Positions 55,001-63,860 of a DNA stretch of 64,000 nt are shown here, piece after piece. A program made the translations under genes and the position numbers. The notes beneath the pieces were generated by a model. The model saw only the letters and a list, made by a program, of their open reading frames with translations, was not told where the DNA came from and made no database searches. Location of the stretch: positions 62,001-126,000 of the forward strand of contig NZ_FUZF01000010.1 of assembly GCF_900168125.1 (NCBI RefSeq), in the 5' to 3' direction. The DNA is from Sphingobacterium nematocida (GTDB taxonomy: Bacteria; Bacteroidota; Bacteroidia; Sphingobacteriales; Sphingobacteriaceae). Numbering within the stretch: position 1 is the stretch's first letter; the number at the start of each line of letters is the position of its first letter.

Positions 55001-55116
55001 GGTTAATGGGACTTCAACGTTATAAAATGATAGCAGACGAGAGCAAAGATGCTGATGTTCAAAAATCCGTGGATGGATTGCTAAAAGAGTTCGGTTACTT
55101 TTTTGGTGAACAATAA
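52081..55116 (+). CDS. DUF2723/GT117 membrane glycosyltransferase-like protein
   Basis: A 1011-residue protein. The N-terminal part (about 1-330) has about eight to nine helices and the DUF2723 signature TTSWWDCGEFIASAYKMQIVHQPGAPLF, as in GT117 and related C-type O-glycosyltransferases; further helices lie at about 490-600, and the C-terminus (about 620-1011) is soluble and tetratricopeptide-like. Asp and Glu in the first loop (WDCGEF) are the likely catalytic acids. It may glycosylate exported proteins or lipids, a known Bacteroidota trait, but the substrate is not shown. Start: ATG at 52081 or the next one at 52084. Upstream lies a structured leader. Confidence 0.9.
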   Translation: MMNYNKINNLLGWFCAIVATLVYVITAERTTSWWDCGEFIASAYKMQIVHQPGAPLFLMVQNVFSNLAMGDKTQIAYWMNIGSAVSSGLTILFLFWSITALGRKLILGKADIRVPLAENDVLRIMGAGLVGALAYAFSDTFWFSAVESEVYAMSSLCTAVVFWAILKWEVRADEAGADRWLILIAYVMGLSIGVHLLNLLVIPAIALVIYFRRSKSVTTKGVIKSLLIGVIVLALILWGVIQYLIKFAAFTDLFFVNTLGLGFGTGVTAFVLLIAGGMLYGIWYSIKKVKPILNIALISLGFVIFGYSSFTMILIRAKANPTLNNSDPDNAFSFLSYLNREQYGDEPLFKGRFFDAKPIDIFESGQIYRKDKDKYVVAKKKTDYKYDRETLFPRIYSEKNDHPTFYRQYLGLGPNEQPTFADNLKFFFGYQIGHMYGRYFMWNFVGRQNDVQGHGSVLEGNWISGIKPIDNVFVGGQYDLPESEKQNPSRNTYFFLPLLLGLIGAYWHFGKNQRDAGVVMLLFFFTGLAIVLYLNQTPLQPRERDYAYAGSFYAFSIWIGLGVLALADFLNKKVSAKTAGIVASVVGLFAAPVLLASQNWDDHDRSHKFLARDMAKNYLESCAPNAILFSYGDNDTYPLWYVQEVEGFRTDVRVVNLSLLSSDWYMRQMLEKVNDADALPINIDPEKFKDGVRDVIYYQDFQIPGHIEVKNLLDIMLSDNAQNKVQLQSGDWVNLLPTKNMKLTVDKNAVLANKVVPKGWEDAIVDTMQWTYSMNYVSRAELSLMAILANNNWKRPIYFTSTTPEVNYIGLDKYLVSEGFSMRLMPVNVGDSTSEDGFAPVTDIDGLYSNIVNKYKWGNIGQSPYLDPDSYRYISLYVSSIFGETAQNLLHEGKKEEARKVVLNAYENMPKKTYQMSEPMSYVLLVDAMYKTGESAKAKEIALRNLAFIGDNMRYYTSNKLLTNLGSERNVRLGLMGLQRYKMIADESKDADVQKSVDGLLKEFGYFFGEQ

Positions 55117-55129
55117 TATTTAATCGTAT

Positions 55130-55171
55130 AAAACAGAACGGCCACTTAATTTTAAGTGGCCGTTCCGTTTT
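55130..55171 (+). terminator. Terminator after the GT117 gene
   Basis: AAAACAGAACGGCCACTT pairs with AAGTGGCCGTTCCGTTTT with one mismatch and a 6-nt loop, followed by T residues, 14 nt after the stop. A small hairpin TCCCGA/TCGGGA (55191-55206) lies beyond it, upstream of pyrR. Confidence 0.9.
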
Positions 55172-55284
55172 ATAGTTTTTTTACTTTCCATCCCGACCAT
55201 TCGGGACAAGTTAATGACAGATAAAAATCAAATAAAAATACATATAAAGGAAAAAAAGCCTATTTTTGGCTAAATATTCCCATA

Positions 55285-55830
55285 ATGAAACAATCTATTT
55301 TATTAGACGGTCCCAAGTTTCAAATAACAATCAAGAGGTTGTGTCAGCAATTGATTGAAAATCACGGTGATTTTAGTAATGCAGCTTTAATAGGAATCCA
55401 ACCTAGGGGTACTTATTTGGCAAATAGAATTGCTAAAGAGTTGAAAGAAATGATAGGAAGGGATGTCGATACCGGCGTGTTAGATATCACTTTTTTCAGA
55501 GATGATTTTCGGATGAAAGGTGCAACACCACTTTTGGCCAATAGTACACAGATCGATTTTATTGTTGAAGGTAAAAACATCATTTTTATCGATGATGTTT
55601 TATGGACAGGACGTACTATACGATCGGCCATGGATGCTATTCAAGCTTTTGGACGTTCGGAGGTTATCGAATTACTGGTACTTGTCGATCGCCGATTCTC
55701 CAGACAGATCCCAATTCAACCCGATTATATTGGAATTCAGGTCGACTCTATCGATTCTCAAAAGGTAATTGTGAGCTGGGAAGAAGTGGATAAAGAAGAT
55801 AGTATAGTGTTAATTACGGAGAAAAAATAA
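55285..55830 (+). CDS. pyrR: Pyr operon regulator / uracil phosphoribosyltransferase
   Basis: A 181-residue PyrR-family phosphoribosyltransferase-fold protein. The PRPP-binding loop is IIFIDDVLWTGRTIRSAMDA, and ALIGIQPRGTYLANRIAKEL and DRRFSRQIPIQPDYIG are typical. In Firmicutes PyrR binds pyr mRNA and attenuates it; here pyrB follows 50 bp downstream, which suits such control. I cannot see a classical PyrR-binding loop or attenuator. Length is standard. Confidence 0.94.
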   Translation: MKQSILLDGPKFQITIKRLCQQLIENHGDFSNAALIGIQPRGTYLANRIAKELKEMIGRDVDTGVLDITFFRDDFRMKGATPLLANSTQIDFIVEGKNIIFIDDVLWTGRTIRSAMDAIQAFGRSEVIELLVLVDRRFSRQIPIQPDYIGIQVDSIDSQKVIVSWEEVDKEDSIVLITEKK

Positions 55831-55842
55831 GTGAGAACTAGC

Positions 55843-55875
55843 GTTTTTACTTTTAAATTTTTACTTTTTACTTTG
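55843..55875. repeat. TTTTTACTTTT micro-repeat between pyrR and pyrB
   Basis: Imperfect tandem copies of TTTTTACTTT end 5 nt before the pyrB ATG. The 16-mer TTTTACTTTTTACTTT is identical to one upstream of pth (44624-44660, opposite strand), so it occurs in the same position and orientation relative to both genes. Confidence 0.75.
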
Positions 55876-55880
55876 AGAAA

Positions 55881-56819
55881 ATGTCAACAACAGCAGAACA
55901 GTTAAGCACACGGCATCTACTTGGTATCAAGGACTTGACTGAAAGTGATATTCAACTTATCCTAGATACAGCAGCTAATTTCAAGGATGTTTTGAATAGA
56001 CCTATAAAAAAAGTACCCTCTTTGCGCGATATCACTATTGCGAATGTCTTTTTTGAAAACTCAACACGGACACGTTTATCCTTTGAACTGGCGGAGAAGC
56101 GCTTGTCCGCTGATACGATCAATTTTGCAGCGTCTTCTTCTTCTGTTAGTAAGGGAGAAACGTTGATCGATACGGTCAATAATATTTTGGCAATGAAAGT
56201 CGACATGATCGTGATGCGGCATCCTTATGCAGGAGCTGGCGTTTTTCTGAGTAGACATGTTGATGCGCAGATTGTCAATGCGGGAGATGGGGCTCATGAG
56301 CATCCTACCCAAGCATTATTGGATTCGTTTTCTATCCGTGAAAGGTATGGGGATGTTGCCGGTCGCAAGGTGGCGATCATAGGAGATATCTTACATTCAC
56401 GTGTGGCGCTATCTAATATTTTGTGTCTTCAAAAGCAAGGGGCTGAGGTGATGGTCTGTGGACCCACTACTTTGATTCCTAAATATATTACTTCATTGGG
56501 GGTTCGTGTAGAGCATGATTTAATGAAGGCACTTAACTGGTGTGATGTTGCTAATATGTTGCGTATTCAGTTAGAGCGACAAGATATAGCTTATTTCCCT
56601 TCCTTGCGCGAGTATTCTATGCTGTATGGTCTTAATAAAGAAATATTAGATTCTTTAAACAAGGAAATTACTATTATGCATCCAGGGCCTATTAATAGGG
56701 GGGTGGAAATTACTTCAGATGTTGCTGATAGTAAACATTCGATTATATTGGATCAGGTCGAAAATGGGGTGGCTGTACGCATGGCTGTGCTGTATTTGTT
56801 GGCCGGAAAAAGAGGTTAA
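55881..56819 (+). CDS. pyrB: Aspartate carbamoyltransferase catalytic subunit
   Basis: A 312-residue ATCase catalytic chain that makes carbamoyl-aspartate in pyrimidine synthesis. The carbamoyl phosphate site is [18 protein letters not shown], and [28 protein letters not shown] and [13 protein letters not shown] are the standard motifs. No pyrI is seen next to it. It follows pyrR by 50 bp, with the micro-repeat between them. Confidence 0.97.
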   Translation: MSTTAEQLSTRHLLGIKDLTESDIQLILDTAANFKDVLNRPIKKVPSLRDITIANVFFENSTRTRLSFELAEKRLSADTINFAASSSSVSKGETLIDTVNNILAMKVDMIVMRHPYAGAGVFLSRHVDAQIVNAGDGAHEHPTQALLDSFSIRERYGDVAGRKVAIIGDILHSRVALSNILCLQKQGAEVMVCGPTTLIPKYITSLGVRVEHDLMKALNWCDVANMLRIQLERQDIAYFPSLREYSMLYGLNKEILDSLNKEITIMHPGPINRGVEITSDVADSKHSIILDQVENGVAVRMAVLYLLAGKRG

Positions 56820-56847
56820 AGGTTGTTAAACCTTGTTAAATATTGAT

Positions 56848-56878
56848 AAGCCATCAAAATATTGATGGCTTTATTTTT
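56848..56878 (+). terminator. pyrB terminator
   Basis: AAGCCATCAA (56848-56857) pairs with TTGATGGCTT (56862-56871) across a 4-nt loop, followed by TTATTTTTA, 28 nt after the pyrB stop. Confidence 0.85.
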
Positions 56879-57100
56879 ACCTTTCCTATTAGATCAACGT
56901 GGTACATACTATTGACTGTAGCGCGTTTTGGATGAGTTATTAACAGGTGTTAACAACTTTTGGGTAAAACTTGATAATGATGCCTTAATTTAGTATACTG
57001 AATAAAAAGTATCAACTTGAAAGAGGATTCTGGCATAATAAGTGGTAGGATCAGACTATTTAGAATTTTATAACACACACATAAAGATTTAAGCACCGAT

Positions 57101-60100
57101 ATGTACAAAAAGATTTACGGATTAGGGGTCGCATTGAGCTTAATGACTTTGCCTACATTTGGTCAACAAACGGCTTGGCAAGACATTAATAAGGCTTATA
57201 AGACGGGGTTAGAATTGTTTGAGAGAGGCAAGTATAGTTCTGCGGCGAAGCAATTTGATAAAGTCGAACAGTTGCGTACAAAATCTACCCTTCAATTGGA
57301 TGAAACCGAAGAGTTGACGTTATTAAAAGAAGGAGTTCGTTTTTACCAAGCAGTATGTGCTTTAGAACTGGGCGATTCTGACGCAGAGGTACAGTTTTTA
57401 AAATATATCAAAGATTACCCTTCCAGTGCTAACTCTAAAGCTGCTTTTTTTCAAATTGGACGTTCGTATTATGCCAAAAAAGACTACGTAAAGGCAATTG
57501 AGTGGTTTACAAAAATTGATTCTAAAAATTTGGCGGGAGCGGAAAATACAGAATACCGATTTAAATTGGGATATGCCCGTTTCATGACCAACGACTATAA
57601 ATCAGCAAAACCGTTGTTTGAAAAGCTAAAGGATGAGCGTAGCCAATTTCAAGAAGCATCGATTTATTATTATGCCTATTTGTGCTATTTGGACGCGGAA
57701 TATAAGACCGCATTAAATGAGTTCGAGCGTTTGAACGGTTCGAAGACATTTGAGAATAGCTACCCTTATTATATTACGGCGTTGTATTTCTTGGATAAGC
57801 GCTATGACGATGTCCTGAGCTATGCACTACCTATCTTGCAAACGACTAAACAGGAGCATGAAACTGAAATGTTTAGGGTAATTGGTGCTACCTACTTTAT
57901 TAAGGGCGACTTAGCGAAATCTAAAGAGTTTTACGATAAGTTTCAAGCTCAGGATCAAGGTAAGACACAAAATAACCAAGATAGTTATCAGATCGGATAT
58001 ATCGCTTACAAGTTGAAGGATTATCCAAAAGCAATTTCGGAACTGGAGAAACTGACTGAACCGGATGCATATTACCAAAGTGCTATGGTGACATTGGGAG
58101 ATGCTTTCTTGAAAACTGATAATAAGCAAAGTGCTCGTAATGCATTTTTTAGGGCCTCTAAGTTGGATTTTGATCCGCAATTGAAGGAGGAGGGATTGTT
58201 TAATTATGCGAAGCTCTCCTATGAACTGGATTTTCATCAGGTGGCGCTAGATGCGATTCAGGAATACCTCGGAACATATAAGCAAACGAAACGTAAAGAA
58301 GAAGCGAATACATTATTAGCAGAAATTCTTTTGAGTACAAAGAGTTACCGTGCGGCGGTTGATGTTCTTGAGTCTATTGATCGTACCTCCAAAGAAACGA
58401 AGAGTGCATATCAGAAAGTAACATATTACCGTGGCTTGGAGTTTTATAATGAGCGCGCATTTGAAAATGCGATCTCTATGTTTATGCGTTCTGAAGCTAA
58501 TCGTTTTGATGAAGAAATCTATGCTTTGTCTAACTATTGGAAAGCAGAAGCCATGTACGAAGTACGAAAATATAAAGAGGCTGTAGCAAGTTTTAATAAA
58601 TTTTTACAGCTTCCTGCTGCGCGTAATACGGATGTTTATCATTACGCCAATTATGCATTAGCTTATGCTGCATTCCGGAATGACAATTTTAATACTTCGG
58701 CCAACTATTTCGAGCGTTTTTTGGCAGGTGGCGGAAAAGATGGAATTGAACTAAATACCCGAAATGATGCAATTGCTCGTCTGGCGGATTCTTATTTTGC
58801 GACAAAAAATTATGGTAAGGCTATGTCTTATTATGATCGTCTAATCAGCTCGAATGCACAGAGTCAGGACTATGCATTATTCCAGCGTGGAATTATCCAA
58901 GGACTTCAAGGTAATAATGATGCGAAGCTAGCGACATTAAATTCTGTTATTGCGAAGTATCCAAAATCGAATTATGCGGATGATGTTGCCTTCGAGGTGC
59001 CTTATACCTATTTCTTAATGGGGCAATATGATAAGGCTATTTCCGGATTGCAGTCTATGGTCGAAAAGTATCCACGTAGTTCGTATGTGCCGCGCGCGTT
59101 ATTGACTATTGGTCTGGTACAATACAATCAGGATAACAATGATGCTGCACTTGCTACTTTTCAACGTGTCGTGAATCAATACGCTACAACAGATGAAGCA
59201 AAACAGGCTATACGTTCGATTGAGAATATTTATCTGGATAAAAATGATGCTACTGGATACATCAAGTATGCAACATCAACGAACATCGGAAATTTATCTA
59301 CCTCTGAACAAGATGCACACACCTTTGCCGTAGCTAAGAATCTTTTTGATAGACAGAATTGGCAGGGGGCTGTGGAAGCTATAAACGCGTATTTTGATAA
59401 ATTTCCTAAACCGATTCAAGAGAAATTTGCTCGTTTTATCCGTGGAGAAAGTTATGCTAATTTAGGTAAGGATAAGGAGGCGTTGCATGATTTCAATATT
59501 ATTATGAATGATTGGACATCTGCTTATACGGAGAAAACTTTGATTAGTGTTTCTAAGTTGCACTTGCGCAATAAAGCCTATAATGAAGCTGTACAGGTGT
59601 TGAAGAAGCTTGAGCTAACTTCAGAGTATAAGGAGAATTATGGCTTTGCTATTAAAAATTTATTGGTGAGTTATTTTAATATAGGTGACTACATCGAGAC
59701 TTTGAATTACGCAAACTTGTTGAAAGGTTATGAGAAGTCTTCGGAAGAGGATATTGCTTTAGCACATCTGTATGCTGCAAAGGCCTATCTGGCGACTACG
59801 AAATGGGCGGATGCTACAAAGGAGTTGAATTTGGCGGCATTGAAGTCGAAAACCGAAACAGGAGCGGAAGCACGCTATTTAGTAGCGGAGCAGCAAGTTA
59901 AAGCAAAGCAGTACGACAAAGCTATTCAATCAGCTTTTGATATTTCGAATACATTTTCATCGTATGATTACTGGGTAGCCAAAGGATTTATCTTAATGGC
60001 GGATGCTTACATCGGAAAAGGTGACAAGTTTCAAGCTAAGGCTACTTTAGAGAGTGTAATTGATAATTACGAGAATAAAGAAGATGGTATATTGAAAGCT

Positions 60101-60130
60101 GCCAAAGATCGTTTACAAAAGCTTAAATAA
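57101..60130 (+). CDS. Exported tetratricopeptide-repeat protein
   Basis: A 1009-residue protein with a signal peptide (about 1-21, ending TFGQ) and TPR repeats over nearly its whole length, for example KAAFFQIGRSYYAKKDYVKA, DVAFEVPYTYFLMGQYDKA and RALLTIGLVQYNQDNNDAA. TPRs in the periplasm act as scaffolds; the pattern with YxxGxx spacing resembles YbgF/CpoB and BamD-type repeats. It starts the envelope cluster followed by an outer-membrane barrel, an HU-CCDC81/SPOR protein and exbB/exbD. The 220 bp upstream of it, after the pyrB terminator, hold no recognised site. Confidence 0.88.
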   Translation: MYKKIYGLGVALSLMTLPTFGQQTAWQDINKAYKTGLELFERGKYSSAAKQFDKVEQLRTKSTLQLDETEELTLLKEGVRFYQAVCALELGDSDAEVQFLKYIKDYPSSANSKAAFFQIGRSYYAKKDYVKAIEWFTKIDSKNLAGAENTEYRFKLGYARFMTNDYKSAKPLFEKLKDERSQFQEASIYYYAYLCYLDAEYKTALNEFERLNGSKTFENSYPYYITALYFLDKRYDDVLSYALPILQTTKQEHETEMFRVIGATYFIKGDLAKSKEFYDKFQAQDQGKTQNNQDSYQIGYIAYKLKDYPKAISELEKLTEPDAYYQSAMVTLGDAFLKTDNKQSARNAFFRASKLDFDPQLKEEGLFNYAKLSYELDFHQVALDAIQEYLGTYKQTKRKEEANTLLAEILLSTKSYRAAVDVLESIDRTSKETKSAYQKVTYYRGLEFYNERAFENAISMFMRSEANRFDEEIYALSNYWKAEAMYEVRKYKEAVASFNKFLQLPAARNTDVYHYANYALAYAAFRNDNFNTSANYFERFLAGGGKDGIELNTRNDAIARLADSYFATKNYGKAMSYYDRLISSNAQSQDYALFQRGIIQGLQGNNDAKLATLNSVIAKYPKSNYADDVAFEVPYTYFLMGQYDKAISGLQSMVEKYPRSSYVPRALLTIGLVQYNQDNNDAALATFQRVVNQYATTDEAKQAIRSIENIYLDKNDATGYIKYATSTNIGNLSTSEQDAHTFAVAKNLFDRQNWQGAVEAINAYFDKFPKPIQEKFARFIRGESYANLGKDKEALHDFNIIMNDWTSAYTEKTLISVSKLHLRNKAYNEAVQVLKKLELTSEYKENYGFAIKNLLVSYFNIGDYIETLNYANLLKGYEKSSEEDIALAHLYAAKAYLATTKWADATKELNLAALKSKTETGAEARYLVAEQQVKAKQYDKAIQSAFDISNTFSSYDYWVAKGFILMADAYIGKGDKFQAKATLESVIDNYENKEDGILKAAKDRLQKLK

Positions 60131-60208
60131 GAAGAAATAGGAAATAAGATGAAACCGAGTCTGATGCGGTCGGACGAGCTCTCATCTTCCATAAAGAAAT
60201 ATAATTAG

Positions 60209-61936
60209 ATGAAGTTGCATAAAACAGTTTTTAAAAATTACGCAATAGTTGCTTTGCTCTTGGGGGCCGGATATCAAGGCTATGCTCAACAAGATCCAAC
60301 TAAGCCAGTAACGATAGATTCTTTTGATGTCGTACGTGATTATAAGCCTATTCTTGCGGATGCGGTGAAAATACGCCGTAGTCCTGATATGAGTAATAAG
60401 CGTAGTTATATGCCCAAGTTGAGTTATGGTAGTGTACCTGATAAAAAGTTGGATATTAACACCGGGCTTAAAGAGCTTAACGTACAGCAACTGCCTTTTA
60501 CGAAGACACAGGATATCACGAGTAATTATGTGAAGTTGGGAGTTGGAAATTTAGGTACGATACTGGGCGAGGCTTACATCGCAGTTGAAGATTATGAAAA
60601 CATGCGCTTTGGTGGATTTGTTAAGCATCTTAACCAAAAGGGCTCGTTGGATGATCAGAAATTCTCCAGACAGGAGGTTGGCGTTTTTGGCCGTCGTGTT
60701 TTATCGGCCTTTACCGTAGATGGAGTTTTGGGATATAATAGATATGGTACCCGTTTTTATGGAATCCCGGTTGACGTAAATGGTTTGACGCTGAATCCTT
60801 CGCGGGAAGCACAACGTTTTAATGATATTTATTTTACGGGCGAGTTGACCAGTAATTTTGACCCAAACAATGAAGAAGCACTTTCTTATTCGGCTAAGGT
60901 AGATGCCTATACGTATAAAGATAAATTTGAGGCCAGTGAGAATTCTGTAGCATTGTCCGGATATCTGAATAAACGGTTGAGGACTTTTAATATAGGTGCT
61001 AATATGGCCGTGGATGTAAACTCGATAGGAGGAAGCTCAAATGTAGCCAAGGATACGAAGTTTAAGAATTCTCTTGCGAATATTAATCCTTACATCAGTC
61101 TGAAGGGAACAAATTATACGTTGACACTAGGGGCCAATATTGTTTCTGAATTTGGGGATAGTACACGTTTTAATGTGTTTCCATCTGCAGAAGTCGATTT
61201 TTCTCTTGTACCGGGATATATTCATCTTTTTGGAGGTATAAATGGTGGCGTACAAAAGGCTTCATTTAAGACGTTCTCTCAAACAAACCCTTACTTAGGA
61301 CCAGACTTAGCTTATCAGAATATGGTTGAGCGTCTGAATTTCTTTGGAGGTATCAAGGGAAATGCCGGTGCAACATTTGGCTACAAAGCGAAAGTTATGT
61401 ACAAGTCGTTGGAAGGTATGCCGCTTTTTGTGAACAGTCAAGAGCGTCCATTCCAATTTGATTTGGTTTATGATGGTAACGGCGATGACAAAGTGAAGTA
61501 TCTTGGCGTTGAGGGAGAGATTAACGTACGCTTGTCTGAATTGGTTAATTTAGGCGGTAGATTGAATATTGATAATTATACCATGGCTAAAGAAGAGGAA
61601 GCTTGGTTTACACCAAAACTTCGGTTGGCAGCTAATGCTCGCTTTAATATCTCTGAAAAGCTGTATATCGATGCAGAGGCTTTATTTCACGGAATGTCTT
61701 ATGCGAAGACTTTTCAGTATGACAGTAGCTTAAATCCTGCTTTGTTGCCAAATTCTTATAAAAAAGAAACTGTTCCTGAGTTTTTTGATTTGAGCGCTGG
61801 TGCGGAGTATAAGGCATTGTCCAATTTAGGGATTTTTGTAAAAGCCAATAATATTCTGAACAAAGAATATCAAAGATATATGTACTATCCGAAGTTAGGA
61901 TTTAATGTGATCGGTGGCGTTAATTTTTCATTTTAA
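60209..61936 (+). CDS. Outer-membrane beta-barrel protein (TonB-receptor-like, no plug)
   Basis: A 575-residue protein with signal peptide (about 1-27, ending GYAQ) and a C-terminal barrel ending in NFSF, an outer-membrane insertion signature. Alternating strands such as EAYIAVEDYENMRFGGFVKH fill most of the sequence. Databases often call such proteins TonB-dependent receptors, but I see no plug motif, so passive pore or structural function is as likely. It follows the TPR gene by 78 bp, a gap that holds an imperfect hairpin (AAGATGA/TCATCTT, 60146-60188). Confidence 0.8.
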   Translation: MKLHKTVFKNYAIVALLLGAGYQGYAQQDPTKPVTIDSFDVVRDYKPILADAVKIRRSPDMSNKRSYMPKLSYGSVPDKKLDINTGLKELNVQQLPFTKTQDITSNYVKLGVGNLGTILGEAYIAVEDYENMRFGGFVKHLNQKGSLDDQKFSRQEVGVFGRRVLSAFTVDGVLGYNRYGTRFYGIPVDVNGLTLNPSREAQRFNDIYFTGELTSNFDPNNEEALSYSAKVDAYTYKDKFEASENSVALSGYLNKRLRTFNIGANMAVDVNSIGGSSNVAKDTKFKNSLANINPYISLKGTNYTLTLGANIVSEFGDSTRFNVFPSAEVDFSLVPGYIHLFGGINGGVQKASFKTFSQTNPYLGPDLAYQNMVERLNFFGGIKGNAGATFGYKAKVMYKSLEGMPLFVNSQERPFQFDLVYDGNGDDKVKYLGVEGEINVRLSELVNLGGRLNIDNYTMAKEEEAWFTPKLRLAANARFNISEKLYIDAEALFHGMSYAKTFQYDSSLNPALLPNSYKKETVPEFFDLSAGAEYKALSNLGIFVKANNILNKEYQRYMYYPKLGFNVIGGVNFSF

Positions 61937-61981
61937 TAAAAATAGATTATAACTTTGCACCTTACGGTGCTCCAGAAAAAG

Positions 61982-63112
61982 ATGAATTTAGGAAGGCAAA
62001 TACATACATTACTTAAGCGACAGACGTCCGTCTATGTGAATAGGTTGGGGGTGTTTAAGCGTGTGCACACACCCGCTACTTTTGATGCTAAACGCCATGT
62101 CTTTTTGCCTCCTATTACTTTTATCGAGTTTGATAGTGTTGCGACCGATGGCTATGATTTCGTAACCTATGTGCAACAGGCCAATCAGCTTGACCGTCAT
62201 GAAGCCGAATTACTGGTTGAACAGTCTGTTGCTACTGTATTGGATAAATTGAATCAGTCCGGTCAGGTTAGCTTAGACAATCTCGGACAACTGATCAGTT
62301 ACGGCAATTCGTACGTTTTTAAACCACTTGATCTCTCGGGATTTAATTATACTGCGGTAGAGGACAATTTTTCTCATGATGATACCGTAGTAACCAAAGA
62401 TAGTATAGAGACCGAGCAGGCAACAATAGCAACGGAGGTTGCGAGTACGGATAATTTCAAGAGTGAAGAGATCTCGGATGATGCGATTAAAGCGGACTCC
62501 GAAGTTAATATGGAACCTGTACAGGAGCCTGTTGAAGCGCCGAATACTGTTTTAGAAGAACCGGATACAGCAGGTGGCGAAGAACTCTTGTTGCCTACTG
62601 AACGTAAATCTACAAGCGCTTATGTGTATGCTTTAGTTGGGGTCATTGCTGTAGCTTTACTGGGGGGCTTGTATTACTACAGTACTTATATGCAGGAAAG
62701 TCCTGTTTTGGTAGCTAACGAGCAAGTGATAGTTCCATTGGATACAACGACAACTGATACGTTAGTGGCAGAATTACCTGTGGATTCGACGTTGATTAAA
62801 CAAGATTCTGTACATTCATCCTCTGACTTGCAGCCCGACCAGGAGAAAATTGAAGAAGCGACTCCTCCTCCTGTCAACCATAAATACACTATCGTTATAG
62901 GAACGCATCGGACACTTGCACAGGCTTATGAAGAAGCTGAGGCATTTAATAAAGATGGACATAAATCAGTTCGCGTGATTACCCCCAACTTGGCTAAGAA
63001 CCTAAAGCGGGTTGTTTGGGATACTTATGCGAGCAAAGAAGAAAGAGACTCGGCTTTGCGTTATGTGAAGAAGCATATCAAGACAGATGCTTGGCCGGAT
63101 CTGATTAAATAG
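61982..63112 (+). CDS. HU-CCDC81/SPOR domain membrane protein
   Basis: A 376-residue protein. I chose the ATG at 61982; the longer frame begins with a TTG nine codons earlier. Residues about 1-120 resemble the bacterial HU-CCDC81 pair (SVYVNRLGVFKRVHTPATFD, VSLDNLGQLISYGNSYVFKP), followed by an acidic linker, one membrane helix (about 213-234) and a C-terminal SPOR domain (about 301-376, YTIVIGTHRTLAQAYEEAEAF). SPOR domains bind denuded peptidoglycan at septa. The N-terminal domains are cytoplasmic, so the protein spans from cytoplasm to murein. It lies between the barrel gene and exbB. Confidence 0.88.
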   Translation: MNLGRQIHTLLKRQTSVYVNRLGVFKRVHTPATFDAKRHVFLPPITFIEFDSVATDGYDFVTYVQQANQLDRHEAELLVEQSVATVLDKLNQSGQVSLDNLGQLISYGNSYVFKPLDLSGFNYTAVEDNFSHDDTVVTKDSIETEQATIATEVASTDNFKSEEISDDAIKADSEVNMEPVQEPVEAPNTVLEEPDTAGGEELLLPTERKSTSAYVYALVGVIAVALLGGLYYYSTYMQESPVLVANEQVIVPLDTTTTDTLVAELPVDSTLIKQDSVHSSSDLQPDQEKIEEATPPPVNHKYTIVIGTHRTLAQAYEEAEAFNKDGHKSVRVITPNLAKNLKRVVWDTYASKEERDSALRYVKKHIKTDAWPDLIK

Positions 63113-63148
63113 AGAACATAAACCTGTAAACAAATATTTTTTAACGCT

Positions 63149-63850
63149 ATGTCATTATTACAAGGCAATCTACCCGTAGATACATTAAACCAAGTGCAAC
63201 AACAATCGGTACAACTTGCTACACAAGAGGAAAACCTGAATTTACTTCAGCTGATGATGAAGGGGGGCTGGATTATGATTCCGATTCTTTTATTGTTTTT
63301 CTTGGGGCTCGTAATTTTTATCGAACGCTATATTACGATTCGTAATGCATCGAAGACAGATGGTAGTCTGATGGCGCAGATTAAAAGCAATGTGCTTTCT
63401 GGTAAATTGGATTCAGCGATTGCGGTGTGTAGATCCAGCAACTCTGCTTTGGCTCGTATGTTGCAAAAAGGGTTAACACGTGTTGGACGCCCCATTAAGG
63501 ATATTGAAGGGGCTATTGAAAATGCTGGTAAGCTCGAAGTAGCCCGTTTGGAGAAGAATATAAACATCTTAGGAATTATTGCCGGTATTGCGCCGATGCT
63601 AGGTTTCGTAGGGACCATCTTTGGAGTTATCCAGATCTTTCGTGATGTAGAGATTGCAGGAGGTATAGATATTGGTTCTGTTTCTGGAGGTTTGTATGTC
63701 AAAATGATCGCATCTGCTTCTGGTCTTACGATTGGTATTTTGGCCTATATTGGTTATCATATTTTAAATATGATGGTCGAACGTCTTATTTTAAAGATGG
63801 AAACTGAAGCGGTAGAATTTATCGATTTATTGGACGAGCCAGGGGTTTAA
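63149..63850 (+). CDS. exbB: ExbB/TolQ-type proton channel
   Basis: A 233-residue MotA/TolQ/ExbB channel subunit with three helices (about 35-56, 145-168 and 185-208). Motifs: GGWIMIPILLLFFLGLVIFI, the central VARLEKNINILGIIAGIAPM then LGFVGTIFGVI, and KMIASASGLTIGILAYIGYH. It powers TonB- or Tol-type envelope processes with the proton gradient. An exbD-type gene follows 10 bp downstream. Confidence 0.93.
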   Translation: MSLLQGNLPVDTLNQVQQQSVQLATQEENLNLLQLMMKGGWIMIPILLLFFLGLVIFIERYITIRNASKTDGSLMAQIKSNVLSGKLDSAIAVCRSSNSALARMLQKGLTRVGRPIKDIEGAIENAGKLEVARLEKNINILGIIAGIAPMLGFVGTIFGVIQIFRDVEIAGGIDIGSVSGGLYVKMIASASGLTIGILAYIGYHILNMMVERLILKMETEAVEFIDLLDEPGV

Positions 63851-63860
63851 ATTTTCAGCG

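Noticed and set aside
55191..55284. PyrR-binding attenuator upstream of pyrR
   Set aside because: The small TCCCGA/TCGGGA hairpin lacks the PyrR loop consensus and there is no terminator/antiterminator pair.
56936..56965. DnaA boxes or an origin near TTATTAACA and GTTAACAAC
   Set aside because: Only one near match to the DnaA box is present, with no cluster and no dnaA or dnaN gene nearby.
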